Position numbers and translations under genes: made by a program. The notes beneath the pieces are model-generated. The model did not search any database. It saw only the letters and a list, made by a program, of their open reading frames with translations, and was not told the origin of the DNA. Below, piece after piece: positions 34,450 through 46,589 of a stretch of 64,000 nt of DNA. This DNA comes from Branchiostoma floridae (Eukaryota > Chordata > Leptocardii > Amphioxiformes > Branchiostomatidae): assembly GCF_000003815.2 (NCBI RefSeq), contig NC_049987.1, positions 1,537,299-1,601,298 on the forward strand, given 5' to 3'. How positions within the stretch are numbered: the first letter of the stretch is position 1; each line of letters begins with the position of its first letter.

Positions 34450-35930
34450 TTTCTGCCGTAGCCTAATACGTTAGTCATAACTACGGATGTTAACTTTTGA
34501 TAATGAAATAAAAACCGTATACTGGAAAGGCTGTCATTTGTTTGAGTGTAAGTTTCAGCCAGCTCCCGCTACATGCGACAATAGACTGTTCCAAAATCAC
34601 CCATTTGAAAAATCACTTTTACTATAATGACGGTTTAACCCAAAATAAATCTAAAAACACTTCATCTAAAAATAGAATTTTGAATGATTACCAGTCCAAA
34701 ACTTAATTTGAAAAAAATCCCCCTCCGTGTGCAATTATGGACTCGTCCTGTGATACCCGTATGTAAAGTGGAGTAGTCCAAAAATACATCCACTAATATA
34801 GGACTTAGTCACGAAAGTCCAAAAATGGATTTGAAAAAAGCTCTCCAATAATATAATTCAAATTGATACGCACATTGTATCAAGTAATGCGTGCTTAAAA
34901 ATGTGACAATCAAAAGCTTCGAGAGTGTTCAAATAACTACGTTTAAAAGTACGTACTGGATTCCTCGTCATTGTTCAATAAGCGAGTTTAAACGTACAAA
35001 CAACGAGTGTCAAGTGCCGGACAAATAAAGCAAGCAATTTGCATATTACAAAACAAGTTCTCGCTTCAAACAGTAGAATTCACGCTGTAAAATTGCCTCC
35101 CGTGTACAATCTTGTCCTTGCCGTTCCGTCGTCAAAAACTATTTAATCAAGATCAATAGTCAGTAAGCATGGCCTCGGCCACGCCCCCTGGTCCGTAATC
35201 GGCATCGCAATGGACCACTTGTCCCCAGGGGGCCCCTCGCCCAGAAAACATTGATTATCAGACTGGTTGAACCTCTGCGCTTTTCGAGCGGACGAAGTGG
35301 TTGTGTGGTACTGCGAAAAGTGAGGGTGTTTTTTTTGCTACGTCCTCATCTTCTTTATTAGGGCCTAGAGCCCTTGGCACCATCTTCCCCAACATCGGGT
35401 GAGTTGCTTAACCCTTGGCCTCATGCAGAGTCGCCCGGAATGTTAGAAGCTATGCATAAGTCACCTCCATTGCCTTTTCCTCCAGGTATGTTAATGACGA
35501 AATCAACCTTATTGCCGAAAACATAAGAGGAGGCCGTTCAACACTCCACCAACTCTGCTCTACGGTCTGAAAGGAAGCACACAAACACCACTTTAGCCCT
35601 CAGAAGTGCTTGTTTTCAATTTTTCTTTCTTTACAGATTAATTCTTATAATGTAGCACAATAACGAACAGTGAAAATCCTTTCCCTGAAGCAACATACTT
35701 TTGTAGTTATGACGTTATGTGGTGATGGAGCGAAGGGTGTTCTCGCGATTTCCAAGTTAAAACGTTGACTGTGTAGTGCGCTCTCACTGTGTTTTCAAGG
35801 ACATACTTTGAAGCAGGGAATCGTGTCCTCGCTGTATTCACATTTTAATTTAGGGAGTCAACGTATGGTATGTCTTAACGCGTTGTTTTTGCATATCCAT
35901 GCTATACATAAGGCTACCTGACCAGTTGAC
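34450..35930. other. No recognised gene
   Basis: AT-rich sequence up to about 35.1 kb. A short GC-richer patch at 35170-35400 has no identifiable gene or repeat boundary. Confidence 0.45.
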
Positions 35931-36023
35931 TGTCCAGGTGTGTAATGAATGCAGGGGGTCTGCTCCTGACAAGGTGTCACCTCTTAAGATGCGATCCCGG
36001 TAAGGAGCGCTCTGGTGCCTTAC

Positions 36024-36795
36024 TTAGAATAGGATTGAAAACTCTCTTAAGTTGGAAACCAACACACGGACCCCAAGCCTGTTCAGGTGGTAGCCGTCTG
36101 AATTGTACAGGTCTTCCTTTGGCGACCCCATGTGAGCCAAGCTAGTGCTGTCCGCGACGTGAACATAGCTAGTTTCTTCCGCTACAACGCTCAGGAAAGT
36201 GTTCATGTCATCACCAACTTCCTGGTGGTCACGATCACGTCTTTGTAAAATCGAGGAGAAAAAGAGTGAGGTTTGGGGGTACTTGTCATGAGATACCTGT
36301 ATCAGCTTTCTGAAGTTCTCGGACACAACTTTTGGGTCCGCCGTGTCACGAATGTCATTTGTTCCAACATGAAAAAATATGATTTTGGGATTTGGTCTGG
36401 TAGAATTCCGAATGAAATGCATAGCTTGTAACAAGTTGTAGGTCAGTTTCTTTGCCACACGTCTATGTGAGTATAGGACTTTTGTTTTGATTGTCACCAA
36501 GGAATGGTCAGGCGACATCTTTGCTGTTGTCGTAGTTGCCTAATTGTCGAGTTTTGTCTGTGTTTTGTCTATTTGTCTGGGTTTTGAATTGTTCTGAAGA
36601 CTGCTTCGCTCCAGGTTTGTTTGCTTCTTCACGGTGTTTCGCACCTGAGTTAGAAACTGACCTGGTGTCGTTCGCGTCATCGTTATGCTCAGTCAGGGCC
36701 TGGATCCTGTAATGAACACCGACGTTGGCTAATCCATAAAGTAATCTGTCGGCTCGATCTGACGCGTCCTGTGTGATTTGTGTCTCAGTGGACAC
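36024..36795 (-). pseudogene. SGNH/GDSL hydrolase-like ORF, frameshifted
   Basis: A first frame (36508-36795) gives a polar Asn/Gln/Lys-rich leader and stops. A second frame (36024-36518) gives KIIFFHVGTNDIRDTADPKV and ends with DLYNSDGYHLNRLGVRVLVS. GTND is block III and DGYHLN carries the block V Asp and His of SGNH hydrolases. The block I serine region falls where the frame changes and reads FLGDNQNK rather than GDS, so the nucleophile is not present. Such esterase-like domains occur both in LINE ORF1 proteins and in host genes. Either origin is possible. Confidence 0.65.
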
Positions 36796-36849
36796 TGTCT
36801 AACCATGTGAAAAAATGGGAAAATCGTAACTTTTGTATGGTGCTGGATA

Positions 36850-36857
36850 GTTCGTCA
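36850..36857. other. Target-site duplication, left (GTTCGTCA)
   Basis: An 8-bp sequence identical to 37258-37265, flanking the 400-bp element. Confidence 0.9.
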
Positions 36858-37257
36858 TAGCGGTGGGTACACGTTCAGAAAATTCAGGTCCAGGTACAGT
36901 TTAGGTCCAGACCTGAACCTGGGCCTGATTCAGTATGTAAAATTTGTGAATGGACGATACTCAAAACTATGGTTCATTTCGCTACACGAAAGTCTGTTTT
37001 GTGGAGTTTCGACTCCCACTGGCGTTTTAAAACCCTACAAGGCTAACTTCCTCTGTACGATTGACTGAGGAACTTGGTAGAAATGACTATAGACTCTATC
37101 CTCGGCTGTTTCGCCCTTGTTATTTTCTTCGACCGGTAAGTCCAAAAACGTATGAATGCCTGATCATATAATCTGTGTATTTTCCAACAGGTCCAACATC
37201 CGGTCCGGTGAGAAAAGCCGGTTTTGTACCGGTACACCGTACCGGTACCCAGCCCTA
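36858..37257. mobile_element. hAT-type MITE, 400 bp
   Basis: The termini are TAGCGGTGGGTAC and, reverse-complemented, TAGGGCTGGGTAC: 11 of 13 positions match. Perfect 8-bp duplications GTTCGTCA flank it. TA(G)GGG-type ends and 8-bp target duplications are hallmarks of the hAT superfamily. There is no transposase, so it is non-autonomous. Inside, GGTCCAG/GACCTGAACC-type short repeats on the left and ACCGGTAC repeats on the right give subterminal redundancy, as in transposase binding sites. Confidence 0.88.
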
Positions 37258-37265
37258 GTTCGTCA
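37258..37265. other. Target-site duplication, right (GTTCGTCA)
   Basis: Right-hand copy of the 8-bp duplication flanking the MITE. Confidence 0.9.
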
Positions 37266-37817
37266 TACTTCCGTTGGAGTGACTTTGCTTCTCTCTCATG
37301 TTAGCGCTTGACATTTTCCAGGCGTGCAATGTCTTCCACAAGTTCCCCCTCACGTACATGGTCATGTTCAATTTTTTAGTCTGTCTTCGAGCATAGACTG
37401 TCTTTTTAAAATTGAGTCCTTTGCCATCTCCCTTGCGCTGCCGGCACCTTTCATCCGGGTCACACGACTCATGCTGCTCTGTATCTCATCGTCTGTGTAG
37501 GTTTCGAAGCATACTTTATCTCAAAGGCTGTCAGGAACTGAGTCCATTTCATTGACAACATAACACAGCATTTTGTCTATAATGACGTTCTTTTATATCT
37601 ATACTGAAATGAGAAGAGGCAATTATTACTTTAGAAAATGATAACAATTCATTGCCACTGCAACAAATCCAATATTCACCAGTTCCCGTCATCTCAGTCT
37701 ATTACCCATCAATCATTCTGTTCTGCCATGGCACGGCTCCTACTGGGTTGTTGAAGTAATGCTTGGGGACTGCCGCTGCCTCTTTCCAGCCTTAGTGTCT
37801 GTACCATCCCAGATGTG

Positions 37818-37935
37818 CTTTATCCTAAAAGCGCTTTTAGGATAGAAGCAATTCCGGGATAGGCCTGCATCCTAAATGTTCTTCTATTCTAAAAGCGCTC
37901 TAAACCAGAGCGCATTCAGGATATCCCAGACACGC
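37818..37935. repeat. Foldback-like palindrome module, copy 1 left part
   Basis: Contains a perfect 24-bp palindrome (37821-37844: TATCCTAAAAGC plus its reverse complement), followed by GCATCCTAAATG, CTAAAAGCGCT and GCGCATTCAGGATATCC. The same modules recur at 38.8-39.1 and 39.6-39.8 kb. Sequence just inside it (near 37995-38025) matches 39285-39325, which also follows such a module. Confidence 0.85.
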
Positions 37936-38821
37936 TCCTTTGTCGCCGTCAATCATGGTGATTGACAGGACCGCAAGCGGCTATTATTTACGCCCAGGTT
38001 TCCAAATTTGGTTCGACCTCGCGATCGAGATATTCTTACACACAATATTTTTGTGTAACATATTTCATAAGTTAGATTTCATGGAGCAAAATGCTCATTC
38101 ATCTGGAAAGAGTGACCTTGTGTTCAGAGCAATTTCAGAGTACAGTAGTGTTAAACTTTGACGCAGGAGGAGCTGCGGGTATGCTGAAAGTATGCTGTGC
38201 AATTTTTTTGTCTTGTTGACAAATGTTCAACTATCTGGTTGAACCGCAACATACTGTTTTGAAGGTTTAGTAAAATTTTGAAATGATATTGGCCCAGTCA
38301 TTCATCTAAGACATCTTGTTTCTGAAATAAAAGCATGGAGGAACTGGATGAGATTATATCTATATATATGCAACAATCCTTTTAGTTACTGATAAAGTTT
38401 TCAAAGCCCTGTCGTTCTGTTTATTTGTAACTTTTATTTTCTTTCATAGATAAATCTATTTATTAGGCAAAGAAAAGATGACAAATCTTATAATAAAAGT
38501 TATCTTTATTGTAAGTTAATGCACAGAGGTAATTGCTCACTGCTGGACGATATGTATACAGTGTATACAGATAATGGGAAATTTATTAAACATGCAGATT
38601 AAACATTATTTTGTCCTTTTGATTGCAACTATGGGATTTTTTATCCATATAACTGTGCAAGGAAAGCACAGAAAGCACTTCTCAATAGTGTATACCAAGA
38701 TGTACTACAAAATATACCATGGAAAGTACTACAAAATGTACCATAAAACATGGCAGTCAATGAAAACGCCCTGCTCAAGTCCCCAAACCATTCAGTTCTC
38801 ATGTTGTATTTCATCGCAAAA

Positions 38822-39113
38822 GCGCTTCTTGGATAGAAGCGTCTAACAAGAATAGTAGATTGTTATCTATCCTATAAAAGCGCTTCTGGGATAAAATGTG
38901 CGTCCATCCTAAAAGCGCTTCTGGGATATCCAGAACACGTCGCAAGCGAAGGAGCGCATTCTGGATATCCTAGAAACGCCTTTAGGATAGAAGCACATTT
39001 GGGATAAGTTTGCATCCAAAATGTGCGTCTATCCTAAAAGCGCTTCCAGGATATCCAGAACACGTCGCAAGCGAAGGAGCGCATTCTGGATATCCTGAAT
39101 GCGCTCCTGTCGA
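38822..39113. repeat. Foldback-like palindrome modules, middle cluster
   Basis: Repeated units of ATCCTAAAAGCGCTTCTGGG, GGATATCCAGAACACG, TCGCAAGCGAAGGAGC and GCATTCTGGATATCC. The part 39012-39113 is the left arm of a long inverted repeat whose right arm is 39652-39755, with only scattered mismatches. Confidence 0.85.
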
Positions 39114-39633
39114 AGGAGGTCGACATCGGTCTTCTCCTGTGCAGAGTGACTTTGTTAATGGTTTGGTGAATTTCAGCTTCTGGTTTGTTTCGAACTATCG
39201 AATCGGAGATAGCGATACTACCTCGGTGTGACGGGTCCATGGTGACACGTCGCGAGAAAATGGCAGCAGTGACTTTCGGTGATTGTTTACACCAAAGTTT
39301 CCATATTTAGTTTGACCTCGCGACACCTGCCGTAATCTACGTGATCAAAATCCGCAGATTATAAAGCAACCGCTGAACCTAGATTTTACGTGATTATGTG
39401 AGGGTTAGACCGGCCCACGTAGTCCCCCAAAGTGATTTGGTTTGTGCAAGCTACGTTAATTTGGTGTAAGTATATGTATATGGGATCTTCTATCACAATC
39501 AAACCCGGAAGTGACCGCGTGGGGACAACAAAGATGTCGGCCTTTTGACTACGAAAAATCACATGCAAGATAATAGTCTCCACCTCATGAGACACTAAGC
39601 TCCTCCCACAAGTGCACGTTCTGGATAAACACG

Positions 39634-39812
39634 TCGGCTTATCCTGAATGCGCTCCGACAGAAGCGCATTCAGGATATCCAGAATGCGCTCCTCGCTTGC
39701 GACGTGTTCTGGATATCCTAGAAGCGCTTTTAGGATAGAAGCACATTTTGGATGCCGGTCTATCCTAAAAGCGCTTCTATCCTAAAAGCGCTTTTAGGAT
39801 AGACGACATTCT
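39634..39812. repeat. Foldback-like palindrome modules, right cluster
   Basis: 39652-39755 is the reverse complement of 39012-39113 at near identity. A second perfect 24-bp palindrome (39778-39801), the same as at 37821-37844, lies at the outer edge. About 540 bp of unrelated sequence separates the arms. Confidence 0.85.
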
Positions 39813-39819
39813 AGGATGC

Positions 39820-42800
39820 AACAGTGTCCCTGAGAACTCGTAATGTAGTCATTGAACCCCCGTGTTTTTCTGGAGACATTGCAAACCCTTCCTGTCATTT
39901 TAGGTAAACATGTAAAGTGTACTACAATATAACCTTGTATGCTGTTGTAACGTACCCTCGGTTCAACTACTTCAACATTACACACAGGGATGACTAGAGT
40001 ATAATTTGATTGATAGAGTTTGTTTTTAGAACATTTAATTTCATCCATGTGATCAATACGTACGTTCTCAATAACAGGTGTCACGAACGGCAAGGCAGAG
40101 CGAAGCAATACCCGTATATGCACTACGTTTATGAAGGTTAGACGTCCAGGTAAACTATAATCGATACAATTCAATCTTTACAACTGAATAAAGAAATTGT
40201 GAATTTCCTTGTTTGTCCAGTTGTGGAGATAAAGTTGTATTGATTTTCTCGTATAATAGTGCTGTCTTTCTTGCTATAAAGAAAAGTTGTACAAGTAATA
40301 ATAGTTGAACAAGAGTTCGAAGAACTCCTATCTTCGCCTTGTAAGTTGCCTTACTACAATGCAAATTATGTGCAGACGGCTGTTATTAGTATGGTTCGTA
40401 TTAATTCATTATATTCTCTTTCCAAATCACATACTCTCCAAGCAGAGGTTCGTCTCCCGGCCCGCAAATATAAAGAAAAGGTACAAAAAATAATGATAAA
40501 TTTTGACAATAGTGCCTACAAACACGTTATAACTGCCAAAGCCGTGCCTCTGCTTGGAGAGTAGAAATCACATGTGGTGTAATGTATATATAGTTACGAA
40601 ATAAGAATAGAAAATGCACAACAAACTGTCATCACGAACGCAATTTTTATTAGCGTCTGCGGCCTTTTACACACTCAGATCTCTCATTCACTTTCTCTTT
40701 AGAGCATTTTGTATCCAAATCTTATCTTCTCCAGTTATCTGCTAAACATCAGATCAGATTAAAACCAATCTCAGTTGCTATATGGTTAAAAACCAGTACT
40801 ACAAACATGCATTCCTAACGTGCTTTTTACAAGAGGATTTTTCCTTCTACTATACATACAGGCTTTCCTTCAACAAGCCGATTCTGGGCCTCATATATAA
40901 GTCAAATCGCAACTTTTTACTTTGTACTGTAAACGTTAAATGTTGTAGAAACTGACATCTCGATCTATTTTTTTTTTCTTCTTTTCAGAACATTTTTCTT
41001 GGAATACATTTATAGATAATATTTTTTTCTAATTGTCATGTAGATTTAAAAGACTAAAACTGAATCAAGGCCTATCATTTAATCTCATTACTATGAACCA
41101 TGCGATAATCATATAGACTGAGTTTTTTTCACTTTTGTGGAACATTTGTACAAAGCACATCTAGGTTACATGTTTCTTGGTCAATGTTCAATACGTCATA
41201 ACTCCTACACAGGAATAATATGAACTAACATTTTTAGTGATTTTTTTTTCCAGTTCTGATCATATTAGGGTTTCAAAAATTATCTGACAACTCATTTATG
41301 TTTTAAACTTACTACACTATGTAGGGTAACCATGTGACATATACAACGTTTTCTTTGTTCAACACCAAAATCACATTGTTGAAGGCAAGAACCTGGCCAC
41401 CCTGAATCACGGTACTAATAACGATGTTACAAATCATCGATGTTAAGACAAAATAACTTTCCCATAACTTGAGCTGTCAAGGTGAGGGTCGTGTAAGGGT
41501 AATGTTTTGCCTCCACATCGCGACCTGAGATTTTTAGTCCACTCAGACGTCTGCTTGTTAATTACCCGGCCACACAGGTGTGACGCATTATTCTCCAATC
41601 ATGTAGACCGGAAACCCCCAAGCAATGTTGGGACGAATACTTGACAGGAGAGAAATTTGGCCTGACACCGGGCAGCACATGATCACCCACAACAGTATAT
41701 GCCTTATGGAGACTACGTCATGTTAATGAATTACACAACTAATTAATTCTACCCACAAAAGCTACATAGTCATATAAGCATTACTTTCACTTCCTAAAGA
41801 AAGTGTAACAGTCATACAAAACTCAGGTAACATTCAGAATGCTCTACTACCCCCTTCAAAAGAGTTACATTGTACTGTAATATGTTGCATTGCTAAATTG
41901 CTCAGAAGGATCGTCATCTACAAGTGAAACCCTTAAGAGGGTATCCATATACAAATGTCATGTACCCATAACAAAGATAATTATGAATTACACGTAATTC
42001 TATAATGATCATATTCACAAAAGTGTTTCTTTTTGATTGCGGTCACCGAAACAATAGCAAGGGCACCAACCCCCGTAATAACTACTGGCTCATGATAATT
42101 GAGTACAAAGATGTGCATAATGAAATTCAAATTATCGATCTATTTCCACAATTTGTGATGAAATTTAATAAATAATTCTAGTGTTATCTTCCAGGGTTTA
42201 TACAAATACATAAACAAAAATACACAACACTGTTATAATAAGACAATTCCAGGGTAATCAATAATTACGAATTACACATCAAAAGTCTAAAATCATTTGC
42301 CTTTCACTATCATATTGACTCTGCCCATGAAATGTATGACTTTAGTATCCAAAGTCTTAATATCAGTCATCAGGTCATCCCAAAGCTTCGCAACTCTGTA
42401 TACGAATTTTTCTCCTCTTAATTTTTGCATTTTGTTTTAGGCAGTCAATAATTATACTTTGATCATCTTGTTAAGTATGTATGGCGTCGATGTGTCGATG
42501 AAGATTAGAAATCCAAGTAATAAGACAAGCTTGGTAGATAGTCAACGTATGGGGTAAATGTTTTTATAAGATAAGCCAAACTTCATCGACACTGATGAAA
42601 GGTATTGGATGCTACCTGAAAAGTCTGACCGTTTTCCGAAATCTTTTCCAGCTGCTTCAGTAACTACTAGTACTATTTTGCGTATCTTATTACCTGGATG
42701 TCTACCCTTCATCCACGTGTTTTTTTAAATTATATTTCATATACTGCCATTTAGCGTATGGCGTTCATGAACTGGCACAAAGTGTTTACTTGTGTCCTTT

Positions 42801-43130
42801 GACTCACCTGTGACAACAATCCTAAGGAATAGTTTTAAAAAAAAACTTACACTTAGTTCGTCTCTTAGATATTATCAGTAACCAAGCTAAATCTGAATGC
42901 ATTCCAGCCTGCAGGCTCAGTTTTGCCTTTGTCCCCTCTAGACTATCCCTTCCAATAACGCTGCGCAGTAGTTCATGACTGACGGACCTAAGGCTTGGAA
43001 AACAATTTTTTTTTGACAGAAGATTGTCTAGCATTCATCAATCAAAGTTTTGTAGTTAGATTTTTGACATATAGATTCCTAGATAGAGTCAGTTCGTTGA
43101 AGAAGTCCATCAATCATGTATCAATACAGT
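39820..43130. other. No recognised gene
   Basis: AT-rich sequence that probably includes intron or downstream sequence of the YWTD gene. A minus-strand open frame at 39794-40174 (126 codons) has no recognisable motif, and overlaps the foldback module at one end. No RNA gene or bounded repeat was seen. Confidence 0.45.
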
Positions 43131-43134
43131 TACT

Positions 43135-43330
43135 TCAAATTTTCTTCAAACAATGCCTGTTTTTAACACTTTGAGTAACTAGAGTCATTTCAATATGCAG
43201 ACGCAAACTTTCTGCTTCCGAAACCTGTTCAACAACACCACAACCAATTGACAAGTCCAGGGTGGTGTTGGACAAGAGAGCCACCTTGCGAGCTGTGCCC
43301 AATAAAATGCATTCCGTCTTCAATACTTAC
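43135..43330 (-). pseudogene. LINE reverse-transcriptase scrap
   Basis: The minus strand reads KTECILLGTARKVALLSNTT and LDLSIGCGVVEQVSEAESLR. This is the NxxKTE.m..GT...... segment that follows the catalytic ADD motif in many LINE reverse transcriptases. Only this block is recognisable. Confidence 0.6.
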
Positions 43331-43478
43331 ATAATAAGACGATTGGGCCAAACCCAGGACAAAATTGTCATAAGGTTAGGTTGCAAAGTATCAAATTTTT
43401 GATTGAAAGAATTTTGAAAAAATGCCAATGTAGCTTATTGTTAGTATCCAGATTTCACTTTTTACTGGTCAGGTTTAC

Positions 43479-43529
43479 CTGACTGCCGAAGCCCGGAGAG
43501 CCGCTGGACAGTAGCGGTGAGGGTTTCAC
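43479..43529 (-). CDS. LRP-like YWTD gene, exon F
   Basis: A 51-nt exon between AG (43530-43531) and donor GTAAAC (43473-43478). It reads ETLTATVQRLSGLRQS. It starts with two bases that complete the glycine codon begun by exon E, and it ends with one base, so the phase is conserved. It lies after the propeller and is probably linker sequence. No later exon was found. Confidence 0.6.
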
Positions 43530-44044
43530 CTGTCATCTATGGACGTCCTGGAAAAATTAACATAATTAACGAGATGCGATGTGGAATTACGTGTCTTTGA
43601 CAAGCGAAATAATGATCTAACGTGCTTAAAAAGTGGCGAATACGTAATGACATTGAGTCGCGATGCAATTGCAGCTTACAACAATAATAGGTTTGTCAGG
43701 ATAAAACACTGAGAAACTATCAATTCTCTGTGTCTATTTTGTCACAGACTTTGGACAAGAATATCTCAAGAACGAGGTGGCGAATCGTCATGAATTCCGT
43801 TATGTAGATGACTGAGTAATGAGACATATATATTCATCTAATAAATATGCAAATCAACAGATGTTTCGCATAATTAATGTTGAAATTTCAAAATCAACTG
43901 TATCCATAATAGGACTCTCAAACTTGTCAAAACTTGGAAAAGAGAGAAATCATTATGGATATCAATTGTTTAAATGAAGACATTATTTTCATAATTAATT
44001 AGAAAATGCTATAAATTCATAGCGGTACACGATGGGAATTTTAT

Positions 44045-44170
44045 TCTTGCAGCATTATGAATATAAGTAAAGGTGAACACTACTAGACGTCGATCACGCA
44101 AATCAGCGTCATATTTACATACTTTCATTCTTTGAACAACTTATGGTATTTGGATAGAGCAACGGAGACA
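44045..44170 (+). repeat. Dispersed repeat, copy 1
   Basis: TTGCAGCATTATGAA, TAAGTAAAGGTGAA, AAATCAGCGTCA and TTTGAACAACTTATGG recur in the same order at 55795-55960. Confidence 0.65.
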
Positions 44171-44459
44171 AGTTATGCAAATCAGGACCTTGATTACATA
44201 ATTAATGGAACTTTGTATATTACTTCACCGGAAAAGGTTGATATCATTCGGCGGAGCTATGAAGTTGTGACAATCTAGTTGTGTCATAAAATGAGAAAAA
44301 TCTTTACCACCTGTCTGGCTTCGTACTTTATGCATGCGTAAATAAAAATCCATGTATCATATGATCGAAACAAATATGTTTAAACAGTTTAAAGACCTGA
44401 ACCTGTTGTTACAGGATGGAGGTACTGACAGTGGCGAATCCGTCAGGAGTTGTACTTAC

Positions 44460-44539
44460 CATTGATTACGCCAGGAGGCTCTGCCGTGGACAGGTAGATG
44501 CCATATGGGTACTTTAAGCCATCCACCTGTGCCATCCAC
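44460..44539 (-). CDS. LRP-like YWTD gene, exon E
   Basis: An 80-nt exon from acceptor AAAGACAAGCAG to a perfect donor GTAAGT. It reads WMAQVDGLKYPYGIYLSTAE and PPGVIN. The L-x-x-P-x-x-I pattern is the closing strand of a YWTD blade. Phase: exon D leaves two bases and E starts with one (AA+G), and E leaves one base for exon F. Both junctions fit. Confidence 0.75.
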
Positions 44540-44952
44540 CTGCTTGTCTTTGTTAGGTGGGACTTGGACAGCCTGGAGTTGTGGAACCAAATATGATCGA
44601 TGTTAGGTATTTTAGTGTATACACATGAGTATACTTAAGTTAAGAGTTTAAAAATAGGGATTCAAAACTATAGATACATATATTCTTATACAAATGTTGT
44701 TTTGCATTTTTGCACGTATATGGGGATATGTTTTTATACTTATGTTATTTCAGTATTTCATTTCATGCAGCCTGGAAATGTAAACCAAAAAAATGTATTC
44801 TCGTGTGTACGCATGCGTATACTTAGAGTAAGGGTGTAAAAAAGGACTTCAAAACACTGAATATATATTTCTATAATTGGATGCATAATTTCACTAGGTA
44901 TACAGATTTATTTCTACAAATTGCTTTCAGTTAATAAAGGGGATTTCCTCAC

Positions 44953-45133
44953 TTTCCGATTTTTCCCTGCCAGAATGAATCCTGCCAGGCAGAAGACCAG
45001 TAGACGAAGTTCTCATCCACTGCGATTCCCCGAACATACTTGTCGTGTTCATACATCACTTCTCGGGTATCGTTGCCCAGCAGGTCTGAGCTGTAGATGC
45101 CACATCCCTGATTACCGTAGTACAGCCGATCCT
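44953..45133 (-). CDS. LRP-like YWTD gene, exon D
   Basis: A 181-nt exon between ATTTAG and donor GTGAGG. It reads DRLYYGNQGCGIYSSDLLGN, then DTREVMYEHDKYVRGIAVDE, then NFVYWSSAWQDSFWQGKIGK. Two YWTD-type blades are visible (LYYGNQ and VYWSS), with the VRGIAVD strand between them. LDL-receptor-type propellers are extracellular ligand-binding and pH-sensitive release modules. The splice phase matches exon C (G+AG) and exon E. Confidence 0.85.
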
Positions 45134-46204
45134 CTAAATCAGATGAACAAATATACTGATCACTACTAAGTAGTTAGAGTTTTTCTTAAGAGTACAGAGC
45201 AGAGAAAACATGCACATACGCAGTGCCTTACACGCACTGGTAGTCTAAAGATCAATGAACATGTGATAAAGTCAGAATACCGTGATTCCAATGACAATCA
45301 TTCATTTGCCTTAAAGGGCCTAGTAAAACTAAATAAAGAACAGATAATGTAAACTATGGGATTCAGCATGCTACAGGCACTCGTGCAGTTCACATCAGTG
45401 GTGGTCTGGCTGAGAAAGTTTACTCAGAAGTTACTGTTCAAGTCATGATCGAAAGCTAGATACAACAGACAATAAATTGAAGTATGACTACACATAAAGA
45501 AGTTAGTTTGAAGTACACCTAGCCCAGAATATGAAGTAATGATAATACCGGGTGGATATTTAGTGTGGGAAATTGACAAGCAGTTAAGATATGGTCTATA
45601 CTGGTATATTGCCACAGGCCAAGACACGAATATTACAAGTCATATATCCACACACAGAACTGAGAGCTGATTCAGCTATGAGGAAAACATCTTCAAGTTG
45701 GATATTTAGATGCAATTTGATACTTCGATAACTGAATTTGATACTTTTTAAACATTTTGACAGGGCTTAAAAGTTCTCTTCTTCGCCGCATGTCAGGTAA
45801 AATTATGAACATGATTCATAATATTGAAGAAAGTTGATTTTCACAAAACTGCAGATAGTATGGTCTTATATTGGATTTTATCTGATTGAAACCTCCTAGG
45901 ATCATGTAACTTCGTCACTTACATTGGGTCATTCTATTTGGTTTGACAATGTTCCTATGGTCTCCTGTGAAAACCAGTAGAGAATATTTGAATCCTGTGA
46001 CCAGTATTTTGCTAATCTGTTCCTGGCCTTTGTTCCCGGCTGGTAGACAGTTTGCCATGTTTATGTGGTTATGGGGGTCAATCCACCTTTTAAGTCACAG
46101 TGGGAGTACCTTCTTAATGTTCTCGCCCTAGGTATGATTTTGGCCCCTATACGTAGATATGATCATATTGGCAACAAGTCACTAACTAGAGCCTGTTTCC
46201 TCAC

Positions 46205-46326
46205 CTTTGAAGTCTATTGTAATGGAGCGGGGATGACGCAGACCCGTGATTATGGTGGTTTGTTCACTGCCGTCCATCTTTGCTCGGTAAATACTTCCTT
46301 TAGAACCGTCCACCCAGTACATGAAT
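46205..46326 (-). CDS. LRP-like YWTD gene, exon C
   Basis: A 122-nt exon between TTTTCTACAG and donor GTGAGG. It reads FMYWVDGSKGSIYRAKMDGS, then EQTTIITGLRHPRSITIDFK. This is a complete YWTD blade: YW, basic/acidic turn, MDGS, then the HPRSITID strand. It starts with one base completing AAA from exon B and ends with one base completing GAG with exon D. Both junctions fit exactly. Confidence 0.88.
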
Positions 46327-46589
46327 CTGTAGAAAAGATTCCGACAAACAGAAATATTGTATCTCCGCGAAATGCATGGAAATTGTTGTTTTATTGTGCA
46401 TCAACTCATTAATTCAATAGTTTCAACAGTTTTCTTTAGAAAAAACAGCCTCGCAGTGTGTACAAACAAGATGAATAACAGATTTGTACAATTGTTGTAT
46501 TAAAAATTACAATACAATTTAACAAGTACAATACACGACGAAGAAATACCAACCAAAGTTATACAAAATGCCATTCAATGAACACTACT

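Noticed and set aside
39794-40174. 126-codon minus-strand frame as a gene
   Set aside because: It overlaps a foldback module, has no motif and no splice signals.
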